Shown: positions 16,776 through 29,204, counted from the stretch's first letter. The stretch is 64,000 nucleotides of DNA from Fluviicoccus sp. (GCF_030646115.1 NZ_JAUSMX010000002.1:186001-250000), one strand, 5' to 3'. The notes: generated by a model not told the origin, from the sequence alone. Program-made: numbers and translations.

Positions 16776-17309
16776 TTATGTGTACTGAAACTCAAGACCT
16801 TTCAGCCAATGCTCGTTTCCGAATTGGTCGATGATGGCAATGTCGGCCTTGAACAGCGTTCCTTCTTCCCTGACGGGGGGTTGGACGAAAAAGGTAAAGC
16901 GAAGGTCGCTGATACCCCCGCGGGGGATTCTGTGTTTTTGACTATACTCATTCGAATCATTTGCGCGTACCAATACATAACCAACGGCATTGGGTTTTCG
17001 AATCTTGGCACCCATGACAACAACGTCGTACTTTGAGATGTTAGTAATATTAAGATCCCCAACGATTTGCATCGCGGGATGACTACTCATTGATCCCATG
17101 TGCCACTATAGTGCGTTTGGGCGCGAAATTGGGATCAAAACCATTGTCTTTGACGGAACTTCAATGAGCCCAACTAGAGGCTTTTGACTGAACAATGACG
17201 AAGCCCAACGCCAAGCCTTCCCGAACCCCCCGAAGATGGTGCCAAGAATCGTGAGCAGGCCGATAGCTATGCCTACGGCAACTTGTGCGGATTGAAGATC
17301 AAAGGGCAT
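16776..17309 (-). pseudogene. Membrane-anchored protein of unknown function, interrupted by one in-frame TAG
   Basis: Two reading frames in the same phase are separated by a single amber codon at 17108-17106. Joined, they give about 177 codons: an N-terminal membrane helix (VGIAIGLLTILGTIFGGF) and a soluble beta-rich domain ending DQFGNEHWLKGLEF. I believe comparable anchored proteins occur as single genes, which would make the TAG a nonsense mutation; this is from memory. Restarting at ATG 17099 would give only the soluble part. The start at 17309 lies five bases after the GTTAGGT core of an attC-like site, as expected for the head of a cassette. Confidence 0.55.
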
Positions 17310-17313
17310 AACC

Positions 17314-17378
17314 ACCTAACGAACTGAATTGGACTGCCTCGTGCGGCCTTTCACGCGAGGTCCGCTCTAATGATGGGC
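17314..17378 (-). repeat. attC-like site with consensus GTTAGGT core
   Basis: Read leftward: GCCCATC (R''-like), a short spacer, GAGCGGACC, a loop, CAGTCCAATTC, a short spacer and GTTAGGT (R', exact match to GTTRRRY). The next start codon lies five bases beyond. The arms pair imperfectly. It begins seven bases after the stop of the 319-residue gene. Confidence 0.5.
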
Positions 17379-17384
17379 TGGGCC

Positions 17385-18344
17385 TCATGTCGGTGGACGA
17401 AAGAGCACAAGCAATTTTTCGTACATTGCTTCGTCGCAGAATTCCTTCATGCCAACCATTTGGACCAATGCTTCCACTTGAGCATCGCTCCGGTGCTCGT
17501 ATGCAAGAAGCCTTTCAAGCTGATGTCGCGGAAGATATTGGTCCAGATATTGAAATGGATTAAGCGTTTTGGGTGCCTGCGAAACAATCACATTCCATAT
17601 GCACTTCTTTGTTAGCCCGTCGTAGAGGCGCTTGTATTCGAAGTACAGCCGAAGATCCTCTGCATAGCCGTCCAAGAATGCACCCTTATGCCAAGCATAG
17701 AAGCTCTGTACGTGTCTCCGATACTCGGAAAAAAGGTCATAGACGTCAATCTCGTCCGAGGCACAATCAATATATTGGCGGGCGCCTGAGGTCCACCCAT
17801 CCCACTCCAACAACTCGCATTTTGCGATTCTGAATCTAGCCTGAAGCGTTTTCGAATTGGCTTCGGTTTGGATCGTCCAGTACGCCTTCGCGACCCGCCA
17901 ATGCATATTGTAGTTTCTAAGGCATTGCAGGAAATCGTGCAGCCCTGGCGATGAAAAAGTTGCCTTCAACTTATTGATATATCCGGTTACCGGCATCTTA
18001 CGCTCAAATGTACGTGCATGGTCGACTAGAGCCATGAGAGCCGACGTGCAATGGAATAATTTCTTCTTTACGGCTCGCGTGTGCCCTTCTTCATTCACAT
18101 TGGCTTGATGCCAGAAGCTGGGATTCTTGCTTCGGTCGCCGAAGATGCATATCTCATCAAGAAGATCTGTTGTGCTAGTATTGAAGATCCAAAGTGTGTC
18201 TTCAAGATTTTGCAAGGCTTTCCATCGCTGGCCTCCCTTTGTTTCTTCGATGGCTGCTATCGCATCAATAAATGAGTTGAATATCGCGGCCTCAATATCC
18301 TTACGAGACCACGGCTGCGGAAGCGTATCGAGATAGCGGGTCAT
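17385..18344 (-). CDS. Unknown 319-residue protein encoded directly after the integrase remnant
   Basis: This protein of 319 residues is rich in aromatic residues and appears helical and soluble, without membrane segments or signal peptide. I recognise no family or catalytic motif; repeated W, Y, H and C residues (for example YAWHKGAFLDGY) are notable. A strong AGGAGG ribosome site precedes ATG 18344, and the predicted integrase stop codon lies only nine bases upstream, so the two were probably one transcript. An attC-like site follows its stop. It may be an accessory gene of the integrating element or the first cassette of the array. Confidence 0.6.
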   Translation of the reverse strand: MTRYLDTLPQPWSRKDIEAAIFNSFIDAIAAIEETKGGQRWKALQNLEDTLWIFNTSTTDLLDEICIFGDRSKNPSFWHQANVNEEGHTRAVKKKLFHCTSALMALVDHARTFERKMPVTGYINKLKATFSSPGLHDFLQCLRNYNMHWRVAKAYWTIQTEANSKTLQARFRIAKCELLEWDGWTSGARQYIDCASDEIDVYDLFSEYRRHVQSFYAWHKGAFLDGYAEDLRLYFEYKRLYDGLTKKCIWNVIVSQAPKTLNPFQYLDQYLPRHQLERLLAYEHRSDAQVEALVQMVGMKEFCDEAMYEKLLVLFRPPT

Positions 18345-18352
18345 AAGGCCTC

Positions 18353-19557
18353 CTAGGCGGGCGACACCTGTCGCTTAATAATAAACGATTCACCCCGTGC
18401 CTTGCACTCATCCAGATAATCCGCCCACCATTGCATCATTCCCCGCCGTTCCGGCAAATACTCCGCGGTTATAGGCAGCCCTCACCCGGCTGAGCTCCAC
18501 AAGCGCCAGCTGCCGTTCAATCATATCCGCATTGAACCCGTTTTCATTGAATATCGTGCTGGCTGTCGCCCGCAATCCGTGAACCGTGGTTTTCTCCTTG
18601 TAAGCCACCCCCTCCAACAACTTCAATAGCACCCCACCCAACATTGGCTCCAGCGGCCGCGCCTCATTCGGAAACAGAAACGACCGATTGCCCGTCAGCT
18701 GCTGGATCTGCTTGATAACCGCCACCGCCTGCTTAGTCAGCGGCACAATATGCTGGCGTTTCATTTTCATGTACCGGGGAGGAGTGCGCCACTCCGGATA
18801 CACCAGATCTATATGTACCCACTCAGCATGCCGAAGCTCATACGTGCGGAAAAATGTCAGCTTCATCAGCTTCATGGCCAGCCTTGAAATGTTGCGGCCG
18901 TTGTAACCATCAATGGCACACAGAAAGCCTCGCAAGTCAGCCGCCGACAGATGACGGTAATTTTTTGACGAATGCTGCTCCAGACCCACATGCAAAACCG
19001 ATGCTGGTTTGTAGCAGGTTATACCCAGCACCACGGCATAGTCAAAAAAGGCAACGCACTGGTGATATATGCGGCTGGCGACGGTGAGCGCCCCACGTTT
19101 TTCAATAGCACGGATTACTGCCAAAACCTCCTGCGGCTCAATGCTGGGTACCTGACGCTACCCGGTGGCTGGGAAAGCGTCTTGCTCCAGGGATTCTTTG
19201 ATCCGCTCCGCGTACTCCGGTTTCCATTTTTTTACTGCAACCGCCAGCACTCCAGCGCCACTGATTCGAAGCAGTTTTCAGCAGCCAACAGTACTTGCCG
19301 CTTTTCTGCCGCTCGTACCTGCAACGGGTCCTCGCCTGCCTCCAACAACTCACGGTTTGCATCAGGCCGCCGCCGGGCCTCACCTCTGGATAGCTCCCCA
19401 GGGATGCACGCCGTGATTTACCGCCGAAAGTGTATCGGTGCTGCCATGACTACGCGCTGGTGGTTAACACGCAGAGATATAAGCCTTTTTTGTCTAAATC
19501 CCGATGCTCTTTGTCAGTAGGTTTTAGAGATTTGATGCGCAAATCGGTCAGAGACAT
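18353..19557 (-). pseudogene. Decayed P4-type tyrosine recombinase (integrase)
   Basis: Reading across frames recovers nearly the whole protein. The N-terminus is MSLTDLRIKSLKPTDKEHRD, with DUF4102 blocks LDKKGLYLCV and YTFGGKSRRASLGSYPEV. The catalytic domain keeps YELRHAEW (Arg), HGLRATAST (His-x-x-Arg) and RAAYNR (Tyr). The second conserved position reads RQLALVE, where RQLAHVE is expected. Lesions include in-frame TAG and TAA codons in the N-terminal half, at least two frameshifts there, a further TAG near 19160, and a one-base loss just after the tyrosine that shifts the C-terminal tail (AEYLPERRGMMQWWADYLDE). The longest intact frame is 18408-19124. It lies beside the tRNA-Arg 3' end, its likely target. 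Confidence 0.88.
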
Positions 19558-19661
19558 GTCAGTTAGCGAAGCCGGTCAATTTTGACTGACGATATTACTG
19601 ACAAGTTAGAGTGAGATGAAATGATAAAAGGGGAGAAACAGTGATAAGGGGGAAGGCGTGG

Positions 19662-19684
19662 AAACCGTTGCAGGCCAACGGTTT
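19662..19684. terminator. Hairpin between tRNA-Arg and the integrase remnant
   Basis: AAACCGTTG and CAACGGTTT form a 9-bp stem with a five-base loop. A TTTT run ends the plus-strand reading; on the minus strand, downstream of the tRNA, no T-run follows. It may terminate or process the tRNA transcript, or be part of the attachment region. The rest of 19558-19717 shows only repeated GTCAGT-type motifs. Confidence 0.35.
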
Positions 19685-19717
19685 TGATATGCGATAAGAA
19701 GCGGTGATAGAGTTAAA

Positions 19718-19792
19718 TGGCCTCCCCGACAGGAATCGAACCTGTAACTGCCCCTTAGGAGGGGGCTGTTATATCCATTTAACTACGGAGAG
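19718..19792 (-). tRNA. tRNA-Arg (anticodon CCT)
   Basis: The cloverleaf is complete. The acceptor stem CTCTCCG pairs with CGGGGAG (one G-T pair), the anticodon stem GCCCC/GGGGC encloses CTCCTAA with anticodon CCT, the T stem ACAGG/CCTGT carries TTCGATT, and an encoded CCA follows. The 3' end faces the island and its integrase, the arrangement created by integration at a tRNA 3' end. It lies just downstream of rpoS on the same strand. Confidence 0.96.
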
Positions 19793-19826
19793 AGGGCGCA
19801 GATTGTAGCAACCCCCTCCCCGTTTG

Positions 19827-20732
19827 TCAGTGCAGAGTTTCATCGTTGAACAAAGTATCGGCATTCAACCCTTCGCGCTGCAATATTTCCCGCAAACGGC
19901 GCAACGCATCCACCTGAATCTGCCGTACCCGCTCCCTCGTCAGACCAATCTGCTCCCCCACGCGCTCAAGGGTGGCCGCCTCATGGCCAGCCAGACCGAA
20001 CCGGCGGGTCAGCACTTCCCGTTGACGGTCAGGCAGTAATTCCAGCCAGTGCTCCAGACTGTGGTTCAGTTCGCTGGTCTGGATTGCTTCGGCCGGGTCC
20101 AGCGTTTGCGGGTCAGCCAAGGTATCCAGCAGGCTTTTTTCCGAGTCACCAGCCAACGGGCTGTCGATCGAAGTTACACGCTCGGTCAGCCCCAGCATGT
20201 ACTCCACCATCGCCAACGGTTTGTCCAGCAAGGTCGCGATTTCCTCTGCGCTGGGTTCATGATCCAGTTTCTGGCTCAGTTCGCGGGCGGCGCGAAGATA
20301 GAGGTTGAGTTCCTTGACCACATGAACCGGCAAACGAACGGTGCGTGTCTGGCTCATCAAAGCCCGTTCAATGGTTTGCCGGATCCACCAGGTGGCGTAG
20401 GTAGAGAAACGAAAGCCGCGTTCAGGATCAAATTTCTCAACGGCATGAATCAGGCCGAGATTACCTTCTTCAATCAGGTCCAGAAACGACAAACCGCGAT
20501 TCACGTAGCGCCGGGCAATTTTCACCACCAGCCGCAGGTTGCTTTCAATCATGCGCTTGCGGGCGGACTCATCCCCCTGCTTGGAGAGCCGGGAATAATA
20601 AACTTCCTCTTCGGCTGAAAGCAGCGGCGAGGCGCCGATGTCATGCAGGTAAATCTGGGTATTGTCGGTGCTGCCCGGAGCAGCGGCTTTGCGGATCTTA
20701 TGGGCGGATGCGTGTGTTTTTGAAATTGTCAT
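19827..20732 (-). CDS. rpoS: RNA polymerase sigma factor RpoS (sigma-38)
   Basis: This 301-residue sigma-70-family protein contains region 1.2 ([17 protein letters not shown]), region 2 ([20 protein letters not shown] and [15 protein letters not shown]), region 3 and region 4 ([18 protein letters not shown]). The region 4.2 sequence and the length match RpoS rather than RpoD, which is about twice as long. It directs stationary-phase and stress transcription. Its position downstream of nlpD agrees with many gammaproteobacteria, where the main rpoS promoter lies inside nlpD. The 42-base gap to nlpD shows no separate terminator. Confidence 0.95.
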   Translation of the reverse strand: MTISKTHASAHKIRKAAAPGSTDNTQIYLHDIGASPLLSAEEEVYYSRLSKQGDESARKRMIESNLRLVVKIARRYVNRGLSFLDLIEEGNLGLIHAVEKFDPERGFRFSTYATWWIRQTIERALMSQTRTVRLPVHVVKELNLYLRAARELSQKLDHEPSAEEIATLLDKPLAMVEYMLGLTERVTSIDSPLAGDSEKSLLDTLADPQTLDPAEAIQTSELNHSLEHWLELLPDRQREVLTRRFGLAGHEAATLERVGEQIGLTRERVRQIQVDALRRLREILQREGLNADTLFNDETLH

Positions 20733-20774
20733 GGCTCTGCCTTCCCTTTTGGTTAAAGGGTCGGCAGACGGGAA

Positions 20775-21671
20775 TCAGTTGATGGCGGGCAATTGGGTCA
20801 AAGGATCAATAGGCTTGCCTTTGTAACGGATCTCGAAGTGCAATTTGTCTCGATCTGCACCGGTCGAACCCAGTTCGGCAATCGTTTGTCCCTGTTTGAC
20901 GCGCTGCCCTTCGGCGGAAATAAGACGGTCATTGTGGGCGTAGGCGGAAATGAAGTCATCATTGTGACGAACAATCATCAGCTTGCCGTAACCGACCAGA
21001 CCTTCCCCGGCATAGACCACCACTCCATCGGCGGCGGCTTTAACCGGATCACCCCGATTCCCCGAAATATCAAGTCCCTTGCTGCCAACACCTTCGCTGC
21101 TAAAGCGCTGAAGCAGCTTGCCATTGGCAGGCCACCCCCAACTGAGTGAACCACTTTTTGCCGGGGCTTGCACCGGTGAACTGACAGACGGCGATGTTTT
21201 GGCGATTGCTGCGGCGGGCTTCGCCAAGGGTGCCGGAACAGCCGGTTTTACAGTGTTAGAAGCGGACACGGCAGCCGTTTTTTTGGATTTTTCCTTGGGA
21301 GGAACGGCCGTTGATGCCGTTGCCGCAACAGCCGGTTTGGGGTCCGCCTTGACTGGCGCAGGTTCGGCTGCCTTGCCTTCTTCTTCCAAACGCAGGGCCT
21401 GGTCGGCGTAAATCGTGAATTTGGCATCCAGGCTGTTGATGCGGGCCAGATCGCGGTAATCCTTCTCAAAACGCATGGCAATGGCCCAGAGGGTATCACC
21501 GGACTTGACGCGATACAGCGGATACGAAAGCGGCGGCAACGGCTCACGCGGCTTGTTATCAGCCACGGGCGCGGAGTCTGTTTTTTTCAGGGTGCTGCAA
21601 GCAGAAAGGCACAACGAAGCTGCCAAGCCAAGCGCCAGGGCGAAACTCGTATACCGGGGGGAATAACGCAT
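20775..21671 (-). CDS. nlpD: NlpD, LysM/LytM murein hydrolase activator lipoprotein
   Basis: This 298-residue lipoprotein has a signal sequence with lipobox LSAC near residue 24, one LysM peptidoglycan-binding repeat (YRVKSGDTLWAIAMRF), an Ala/Pro/Lys-rich linker, and a C-terminal LytM domain. The first metal-binding histidine of active LytM peptidases is missing (SKGLDISG), while SAYAHND and LHFEIR remain. E. coli NlpD is degenerate in the same way and activates the amidase AmiC instead of cutting peptidoglycan itself. It follows surE by four bases. Confidence 0.92.
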   Translation of the reverse strand: MRYSPRYTSFALALGLAASLCLSACSTLKKTDSAPVADNKPREPLPPLSYPLYRVKSGDTLWAIAMRFEKDYRDLARINSLDAKFTIYADQALRLEEEGKAAEPAPVKADPKPAVAATASTAVPPKEKSKKTAAVSASNTVKPAVPAPLAKPAAAIAKTSPSVSSPVQAPAKSGSLSWGWPANGKLLQRFSSEGVGSKGLDISGNRGDPVKAAADGVVVYAGEGLVGYGKLMIVRHNDDFISAYAHNDRLISAEGQRVKQGQTIAELGSTGADRDKLHFEIRYKGKPIDPLTQLPAIN

Positions 21672-21675
21672 GACT

Positions 21676-22449
21676 TCAGTTTCCTTGATTACGGTTCAGC
21701 CATTCAGTCAGCCCGGGCAAGGCCTCATGGCTGGTCAGATCGGTTTGCAACGGCGTCAGGCTGACATAGCCGTGATTGACCGCATGGAAGTCGGTGCCCT
21801 CTTCCAGGGTGTTGGGATCTCCGGCCAGTCCGATCCAGTATGCCTTGCGACCCCTGGGGTCTTCCACGGTACTGACCGAAAAGCCGCGCTTGCGCTTGCC
21901 CAGCCGGGTCAGGCGGAAACCCTGGATGCCGGACAACGGCAGATCGGGCACATTCATGTTGATCATATTGTGCAGGGGCAGCTGAAGCTCCTTCCAGTTT
22001 TCGACAAGCTGACACACCAGTTGCGCAGCGACATCAAAGTGAGCGGATTCCGTATATTGCTTGACAGATGCGCCGCACAAGGAAACCGCCAGGGAAGGCT
22101 TGCCCAGAAATCGGCCTTCAAGGGCCGCACCCACTGTTCCGGAATACAGGACATCGTCACCCAGGTTGGCGCCGGAATTGATACCCGAGATCACCATGTC
22201 CGGCTCCTGGTCAAAGAAACCGTTGACGGCCAGATAGACACAGTCCGCCGGAGTTCCGTTGACGGACCAGAAGCCATTGGACAACCGCAAGGGTCGCAAC
22301 GGCCGATCCAGGGTCAAGGCGCTGGAAAATCCGCTGCGTTCACTTTCCGGGGCCACCACCGTGACATCGGCAATGGTTTTGAGCGCGTTCGCCAAGGCGT
22401 TGAGTCCGGGCGCCAATACACCATCATCATTACTGAGCAGAATTCGCAT
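21676..22449 (-). CDS. surE: SurE, 5'/3'-nucleotidase
   Basis: SurE is a cytoplasmic metal-dependent nucleotidase acting on nucleoside monophosphates. This 257-residue protein starts with MRILLSNDDGVLAPGLNALA, containing the paired metal-binding aspartates, and keeps the SGINSGANLGDDVLYSGTVGA block typical of the family. The usual enteric order is surE-pcm-nlpD-rpoS; here surE runs directly into nlpD without pcm. It follows ispF after a three-base gap, and the tight packing implies a single transcript from ftsB to rpoS. Confidence 0.95.
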   Translation of the reverse strand: MRILLSNDDGVLAPGLNALANALKTIADVTVVAPESERSGFSSALTLDRPLRPLRLSNGFWSVNGTPADCVYLAVNGFFDQEPDMVISGINSGANLGDDVLYSGTVGAALEGRFLGKPSLAVSLCGASVKQYTESAHFDVAAQLVCQLVENWKELQLPLHNMINMNVPDLPLSGIQGFRLTRLGKRKRGFSVSTVEDPRGRKAYWIGLAGDPNTLEEGTDFHAVNHGYVSLTPLQTDLTSHEALPGLTEWLNRNQGN

Positions 22450-22452
22450 GGA

Positions 22453-22941
22453 TTACTCGACAGGAAATACAATAACCACCGCATGGGCTTCAATGCCTTC
22501 ACGGCGGCCGACAAAGCCCAGCTTTTCGGTGGTTGTCGCTTTAATACTGACACATTCCGCAGTGATGCCCAAGTCAGCGGCGATCCTGGATTGCATCTCG
22601 GCAATATAAGGCGACAACCTGGGTCGTTCAGCCAAAATAGTCAGGTCGCAATTGCCTACGCCATAGCCGCGCTCCGTCACCAGCGACATGACACGCCGCA
22701 ACAATCCGCGACTGTCGGCCTGACTATAGGCGGGATCGGTATCCGGGAAGTGCTTGCCAATATCCCCCAGCGCCAACGCGCCGAGCAAGGCGTCACACAA
22801 GGCATGCAGGGCCACATCCCCGTCAGAATGGGCAACCAGTCCGTACTCATGGGGAATTTCCACCCCGCCGAGAGTGACATGGTTGCCCTCGCCGAAGCGG
22901 TGCACATCAATACCATGGCCGATTCGGGGAAATTTATTCAT
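22453..22941 (-). CDS. ispF: IspF, 2-C-methyl-D-erythritol 2,4-cyclodiphosphate synthase
   Basis: IspF forms the cyclic diphosphate of the non-mevalonate (MEP) isoprenoid pathway. [20 protein letters not shown] contains the zinc ligands Asp and His (GIDVH), and [20 protein letters not shown] adds the family signature with its third ligand. ATG 22941 is chosen over a longer frame because it overlaps the ispD stop as ATGA and gives the normal length of about 160 residues. Its presence with ispD shows that this organism uses the MEP pathway, which matters for the HMG-CoA reductase at 57.6 kb. Confidence 0.95.
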   Translation of the reverse strand: MNKFPRIGHGIDVHRFGEGNHVTLGGVEIPHEYGLVAHSDGDVALHALCDALLGALALGDIGKHFPDTDPAYSQADSRGLLRRVMSLVTERGYGVGNCDLTILAERPRLSPYIAEMQSRIAADLGITAECVSIKATTTEKLGFVGRREGIEAHAVVIVFPVE

Positions 22942-23624
22942 CGGGAGGAACTCAGTATCTGACCGGCCAGCCACAAATCGTCAGGCCAGGTAATTTTCAG
23001 GTTGCGGGGACTGCCCGGCACCAGCATCGGCGAAAACCCCAGCGCTTCAATGGCGGAAGCTTCATCCGTCACCACGGTATTGCGGGCGGCGGCCGATTCA
23101 AGAGCCGCCTTCAGCAGGCCATAGCGAAACAATTGCGGCGTCTGCGCCTGCCACATACCCTCGCGGGAAACCGTTTCACCAACCCGCAATCCATCGGCGC
23201 TACTGCGTTTGAGCGTATCGCGAACCGGCTGGGCCAGCAAGCCGCCGACCGGATCGTCACCCGCCATCTTCAACAGTTGCAGGATATCTTCTACCGGCAC
23301 ACAAGGACGGGCGACATCATGCACAAGCACCCAATCGTCAGACTTCGCCGTCATGGCCTTCAGCCCGCACAGCACGGAATCCGAACGTTCGGCGCCGCCG
23401 GCGGTAAATCGCAGTTTGTCGGGATGAAGGTAGGTCAGGGTTGATGCGAGGGTATCATCCGGATGCAGGGCAACCACGATCTCGTCAATGGCTGCAATGC
23501 TGCCCAGCAGATCCAGCGTCCACTGCATCACTGTCCGGCCATGAATGTCGAGATACTGTTTGGGAACCTCCCCTCCAAACCGGCGTCCGGTTCCAGCCGC
23601 CGGGACAACGGCGCGAATCCTCAA
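22938..23624 (-). CDS. ispD: IspD, 2-C-methyl-D-erythritol 4-phosphate cytidylyltransferase
   Basis: IspD transfers CMP to methylerythritol phosphate in the MEP pathway. The 228-residue protein carries the nucleotide-binding loop [20 protein letters not shown], the [11 protein letters not shown] motif and the [11 protein letters not shown] motif. It overlaps ftsB upstream and ispF downstream by four bases each (ATGA), so the three are translationally coupled. The length is close to E. coli IspD (236). Confidence 0.95.
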   Translation of the reverse strand: MRIRAVVPAAGTGRRFGGEVPKQYLDIHGRTVMQWTLDLLGSIAAIDEIVVALHPDDTLASTLTYLHPDKLRFTAGGAERSDSVLCGLKAMTAKSDDWVLVHDVARPCVPVEDILQLLKMAGDDPVGGLLAQPVRDTLKRSSADGLRVGETVSREGMWQAQTPQLFRYGLLKAALESAAARNTVVTDEASAIEALGFSPMLVPGSPRNLKITWPDDLWLAGQILSSSR

Positions 23625-23956
23625 CGGGGCGCGCCTCCGGCTGGTTGTGCAGAACTTACATCAGGACGGGAATGAGTCACCCGCACAAAGGTTTCACCGT
23701 TCTTGACCATGCCAAGATCCAGGCGCGCGCGTTCTTCAACGGCTTCCAGTCCTTGTTTGAGATCGCGGACTTCCGCCATCAGAATCCGGTTACGCTCCGC
23801 CAGCACGGCATTTTCCGCCTTCCGGGCATCAATCTCGCCTTGCAATTCACGGTTATGGCCAATACTGCCCTCACCCAGCCACAGCTGGCTTTGAATCCAG
23901 ACGATGATCAACAGGGCCAGCATTAACACAACACGGCCAAACATGGAGTTCAGCAT
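23621..23956 (-). CDS. ftsB: FtsB, septal cell-division protein
   Basis: FtsB is a bitopic divisome protein that joins FtsQ and FtsL at the septum. This 111-residue version has an N-terminal membrane helix (VVLMLALLIIVWIQSQLWL) and a coiled-coil segment (ELQGEIDARKAENAVLAERN) followed by GLEAVEERARLDLGMVKNGE, the family signature. The C-terminus carries a Pro/Ala-rich tail. It is located between eno and ispD as in many gammaproteobacteria. Confidence 0.92.
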   Translation of the reverse strand: MLNSMFGRVVLMLALLIIVWIQSQLWLGEGSIGHNRELQGEIDARKAENAVLAERNRILMAEVRDLKQGLEAVEERARLDLGMVKNGETFVRVTHSRPDVSSAQPAGGAPR

Positions 23957-24010
23957 GGCGGGTCACCTCCGAAACCGGCATCAAAAGATACCGGTCCCGG
24001 CACAGAGGGA

Positions 24011-25315
<1,305 letters not shown>

Positions 25316-25322
25316 TTAGCAG

Positions 25323-27902
<2,580 letters not shown>

Positions 27903-27931
27903 TCAACGCAGAGCGGTCTGTTCGTCCAAAG

Positions 27932-27953
27932 AAAAAGCCCGCGAGGTGCGGGC
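27932..27953 (-). terminator. Rho-independent terminator after porin 1
   Basis: On the minus strand GCCCGC and GCGGGC form a stem with a five-base loop, followed by TTTTT. It lies about 75 bases past the porin stop. The rest of the 193-bp gap to pyrG shows only the pyrG leader. Confidence 0.85.
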
Positions 27954-28026
27954 AAGGTGAAAATCCGTTTCTTTCAGGGTCTTCCATGGGGATTTGGCCA
28001 TCCTTGGCCGAGAATGAAACCGTGGA

Positions 28027-29025
28027 TCAGAACTTGTGTTCCATGCCGACAGCCAGAATGGTTTCTTCGATGTCGTTAGCAGCTCCCTTCAGCACGTCTT
28101 CACGGGTGGTGTACCAGGCAAACGCCTTGGTCTTGGAGGTGATGTTGTAGTCAGCTCCCAGCGAAGACATGGTGCGCTCGGAGCTCTTTCCCGCGCCAAC
28201 CTTGGCCTCATCATCCGCTTCCGCCGTGCTGTGTTGCAGCTTCAGGGTAATGGCGTCAATCTTGTAAGCCACACCCAGCAACATGGATGTCTCGGCATCC
28301 TTACCGGTAATATTTTCGCTGGTGCCGTAGATGCAGTTCAAGGTCAGGTCGGCAATCTTGTAAGAAGCCGTCAGACGCAGGGTGTCGCTTTCACGCGCGC
28401 CGAACAGGGCGGACTTGCCGTCAATGCCCATGTCGGAAGCCAGCGCCAGATACAGACCCATTTCTTCGTTGTTGTGGACGACGGACAGGGAGTTACCATT
28501 TTTGGCGGCTGTAGCAGCATCCTGGGTTTGCATCATGACGTTGATCTGGGTGTTCATGAACTTGGGTGATTCATAACCGATCACGTTGTTAATGCGGTTT
28601 TCACCAGCGAGTGTCCATTCCATGTCACCGGCAAAATCGTTGAACAGGTCCACTTCACCTTGCGACAACTTCATGTAGGTGTCGTACTTGCCCATCTTCA
28701 GCGTGCCGAATTGCTGGTGCTTAATACCGAAGAAACGGTTGCGTTCAGAAAGATCGGTGCCACTATCACCGTCAGCGCGGACATGCCATTCAATACCATA
28801 GATGGCGCTAAGGTTGGCGGTCAGTTCATCCTCACCCTTGACACCGAAGCGAGAGGCGTTGCTGACCATGCGGGTGAAATCTTCATCAACTTTGGTCACG
28901 TCTTCAAAATCCTTTTTGTAGGACTCAGCCGACAGGTTCAGCTTGCCATAGACTTTGGGGGCTGCATTCGCCATCGGGGCGGCGAGAGCGGCAGCGATGC
29001 TGATGGCGATAAGCGACTTATTCAT
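28027..29025 (-). CDS. General-type trimeric porin (porin 1), probable Pho-regulated
   Basis: This 332-residue protein has a signal peptide (MNKSLIAISIAAALAAPMANA, cleaved near residue 21) and then APKVYGKLNLSAES, the usual first strand of gram-negative trimeric porins. The body alternates beta-strands and the C-terminus ends in phenylalanine (VGMEHKF), the assembly signal. It resembles the second porin downstream of its promoter region in plan but diverges in loops. An apparent three-unit Pho box lies 75-105 bases upstream, suggesting a phosphate-starvation porin comparable to PhoE or OprP in role. It ends in its own terminator. Confidence 0.85.
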   Translation of the reverse strand: MNKSLIAISIAAALAAPMANAAPKVYGKLNLSAESYKKDFEDVTKVDEDFTRMVSNASRFGVKGEDELTANLSAIYGIEWHVRADGDSGTDLSERNRFFGIKHQQFGTLKMGKYDTYMKLSQGEVDLFNDFAGDMEWTLAGENRINNVIGYESPKFMNTQINVMMQTQDAATAAKNGNSLSVVHNNEEMGLYLALASDMGIDGKSALFGARESDTLRLTASYKIADLTLNCIYGTSENITGKDAETSMLLGVAYKIDAITLKLQHSTAEADDEAKVGAGKSSERTMSSLGADYNITSKTKAFAWYTTREDVLKGAANDIEETILAVGMEHKF

Positions 29026-29098
29026 TCAAGGTCTCCTCAACACTGAGTCATAAAGGGCTGTAACAATGGCGCTACAACTGGGACACAGTATTGAAGGA

Positions 29099-29131
29099 TC
29101 AGATGACAGTGCGGTGTCTGGTAGATGACAG
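29099..29131 (-). promoter_or_regulatory. Probable Pho box (PhoB site) upstream of porin 1
   Basis: On the minus strand two exact CTGTCAT copies (29131-29125 and 29109-29103) are exactly 22 bases apart, and the unit between them (CAGACAC) keeps the 11-base spacing though it is degenerate. PhoB binds CTGTCAT-type direct repeats with 11-base periodicity in place of a -35. An AATACT lies a short way downstream as a possible -10. Confidence 0.6.
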
Positions 29132-29204
29132 AAATGTGAATTCAGCAACATTCTGTGACATTCGAAGGGGTTCACTTTATCAAGACGCGTTAACAGCAGG
29201 CCAC

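Larger units (their letters stand above)
13479..19717. mobile_element. Genomic island inserted at tRNA-Arg(CCT), carrying a cassette array
   Basis: The segment between the SulP gene and tRNA-Arg holds a decayed P4-type integrase against the 3' end of the tRNA, an AlpA-like regulator at the other end, and unknown leftward genes between. Base composition falls visibly, most of all in the PIN gene. tRNA 3' ends are classic targets for this integrase family. The left boundary is uncertain: only a ten-base match, AAATGGCCTC, is shared between 13479-13488 and the tRNA 3' end at 19715-19724. The integrase lesions suggest the island can no longer move by itself. Confidence 0.68.

Noticed and set aside
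19512-19603. Repeated GTCAGT motifs as integrase arm-binding sites
   Set aside because: Two of the four copies fall within the integrase coding start (KPTDK and the ATG region), so the repetition is not strong evidence for arm sites.
13500-19700. Integron integrase (IntI)
   Set aside because: The only tyrosine recombinase here is the DUF4102 P4-type remnant; the IntI-specific insert and gene position are absent.
20775-22449. Missing pcm between surE and nlpD as an anomaly
   Set aside because: Loss or relocation of pcm is known to vary between lineages, so the direct surE-nlpD junction is recorded only in the gene entries.
21670-22962. 430-codon open frame on the plus strand
   Set aside because: It is antisense to surE and ispF, both well supported.
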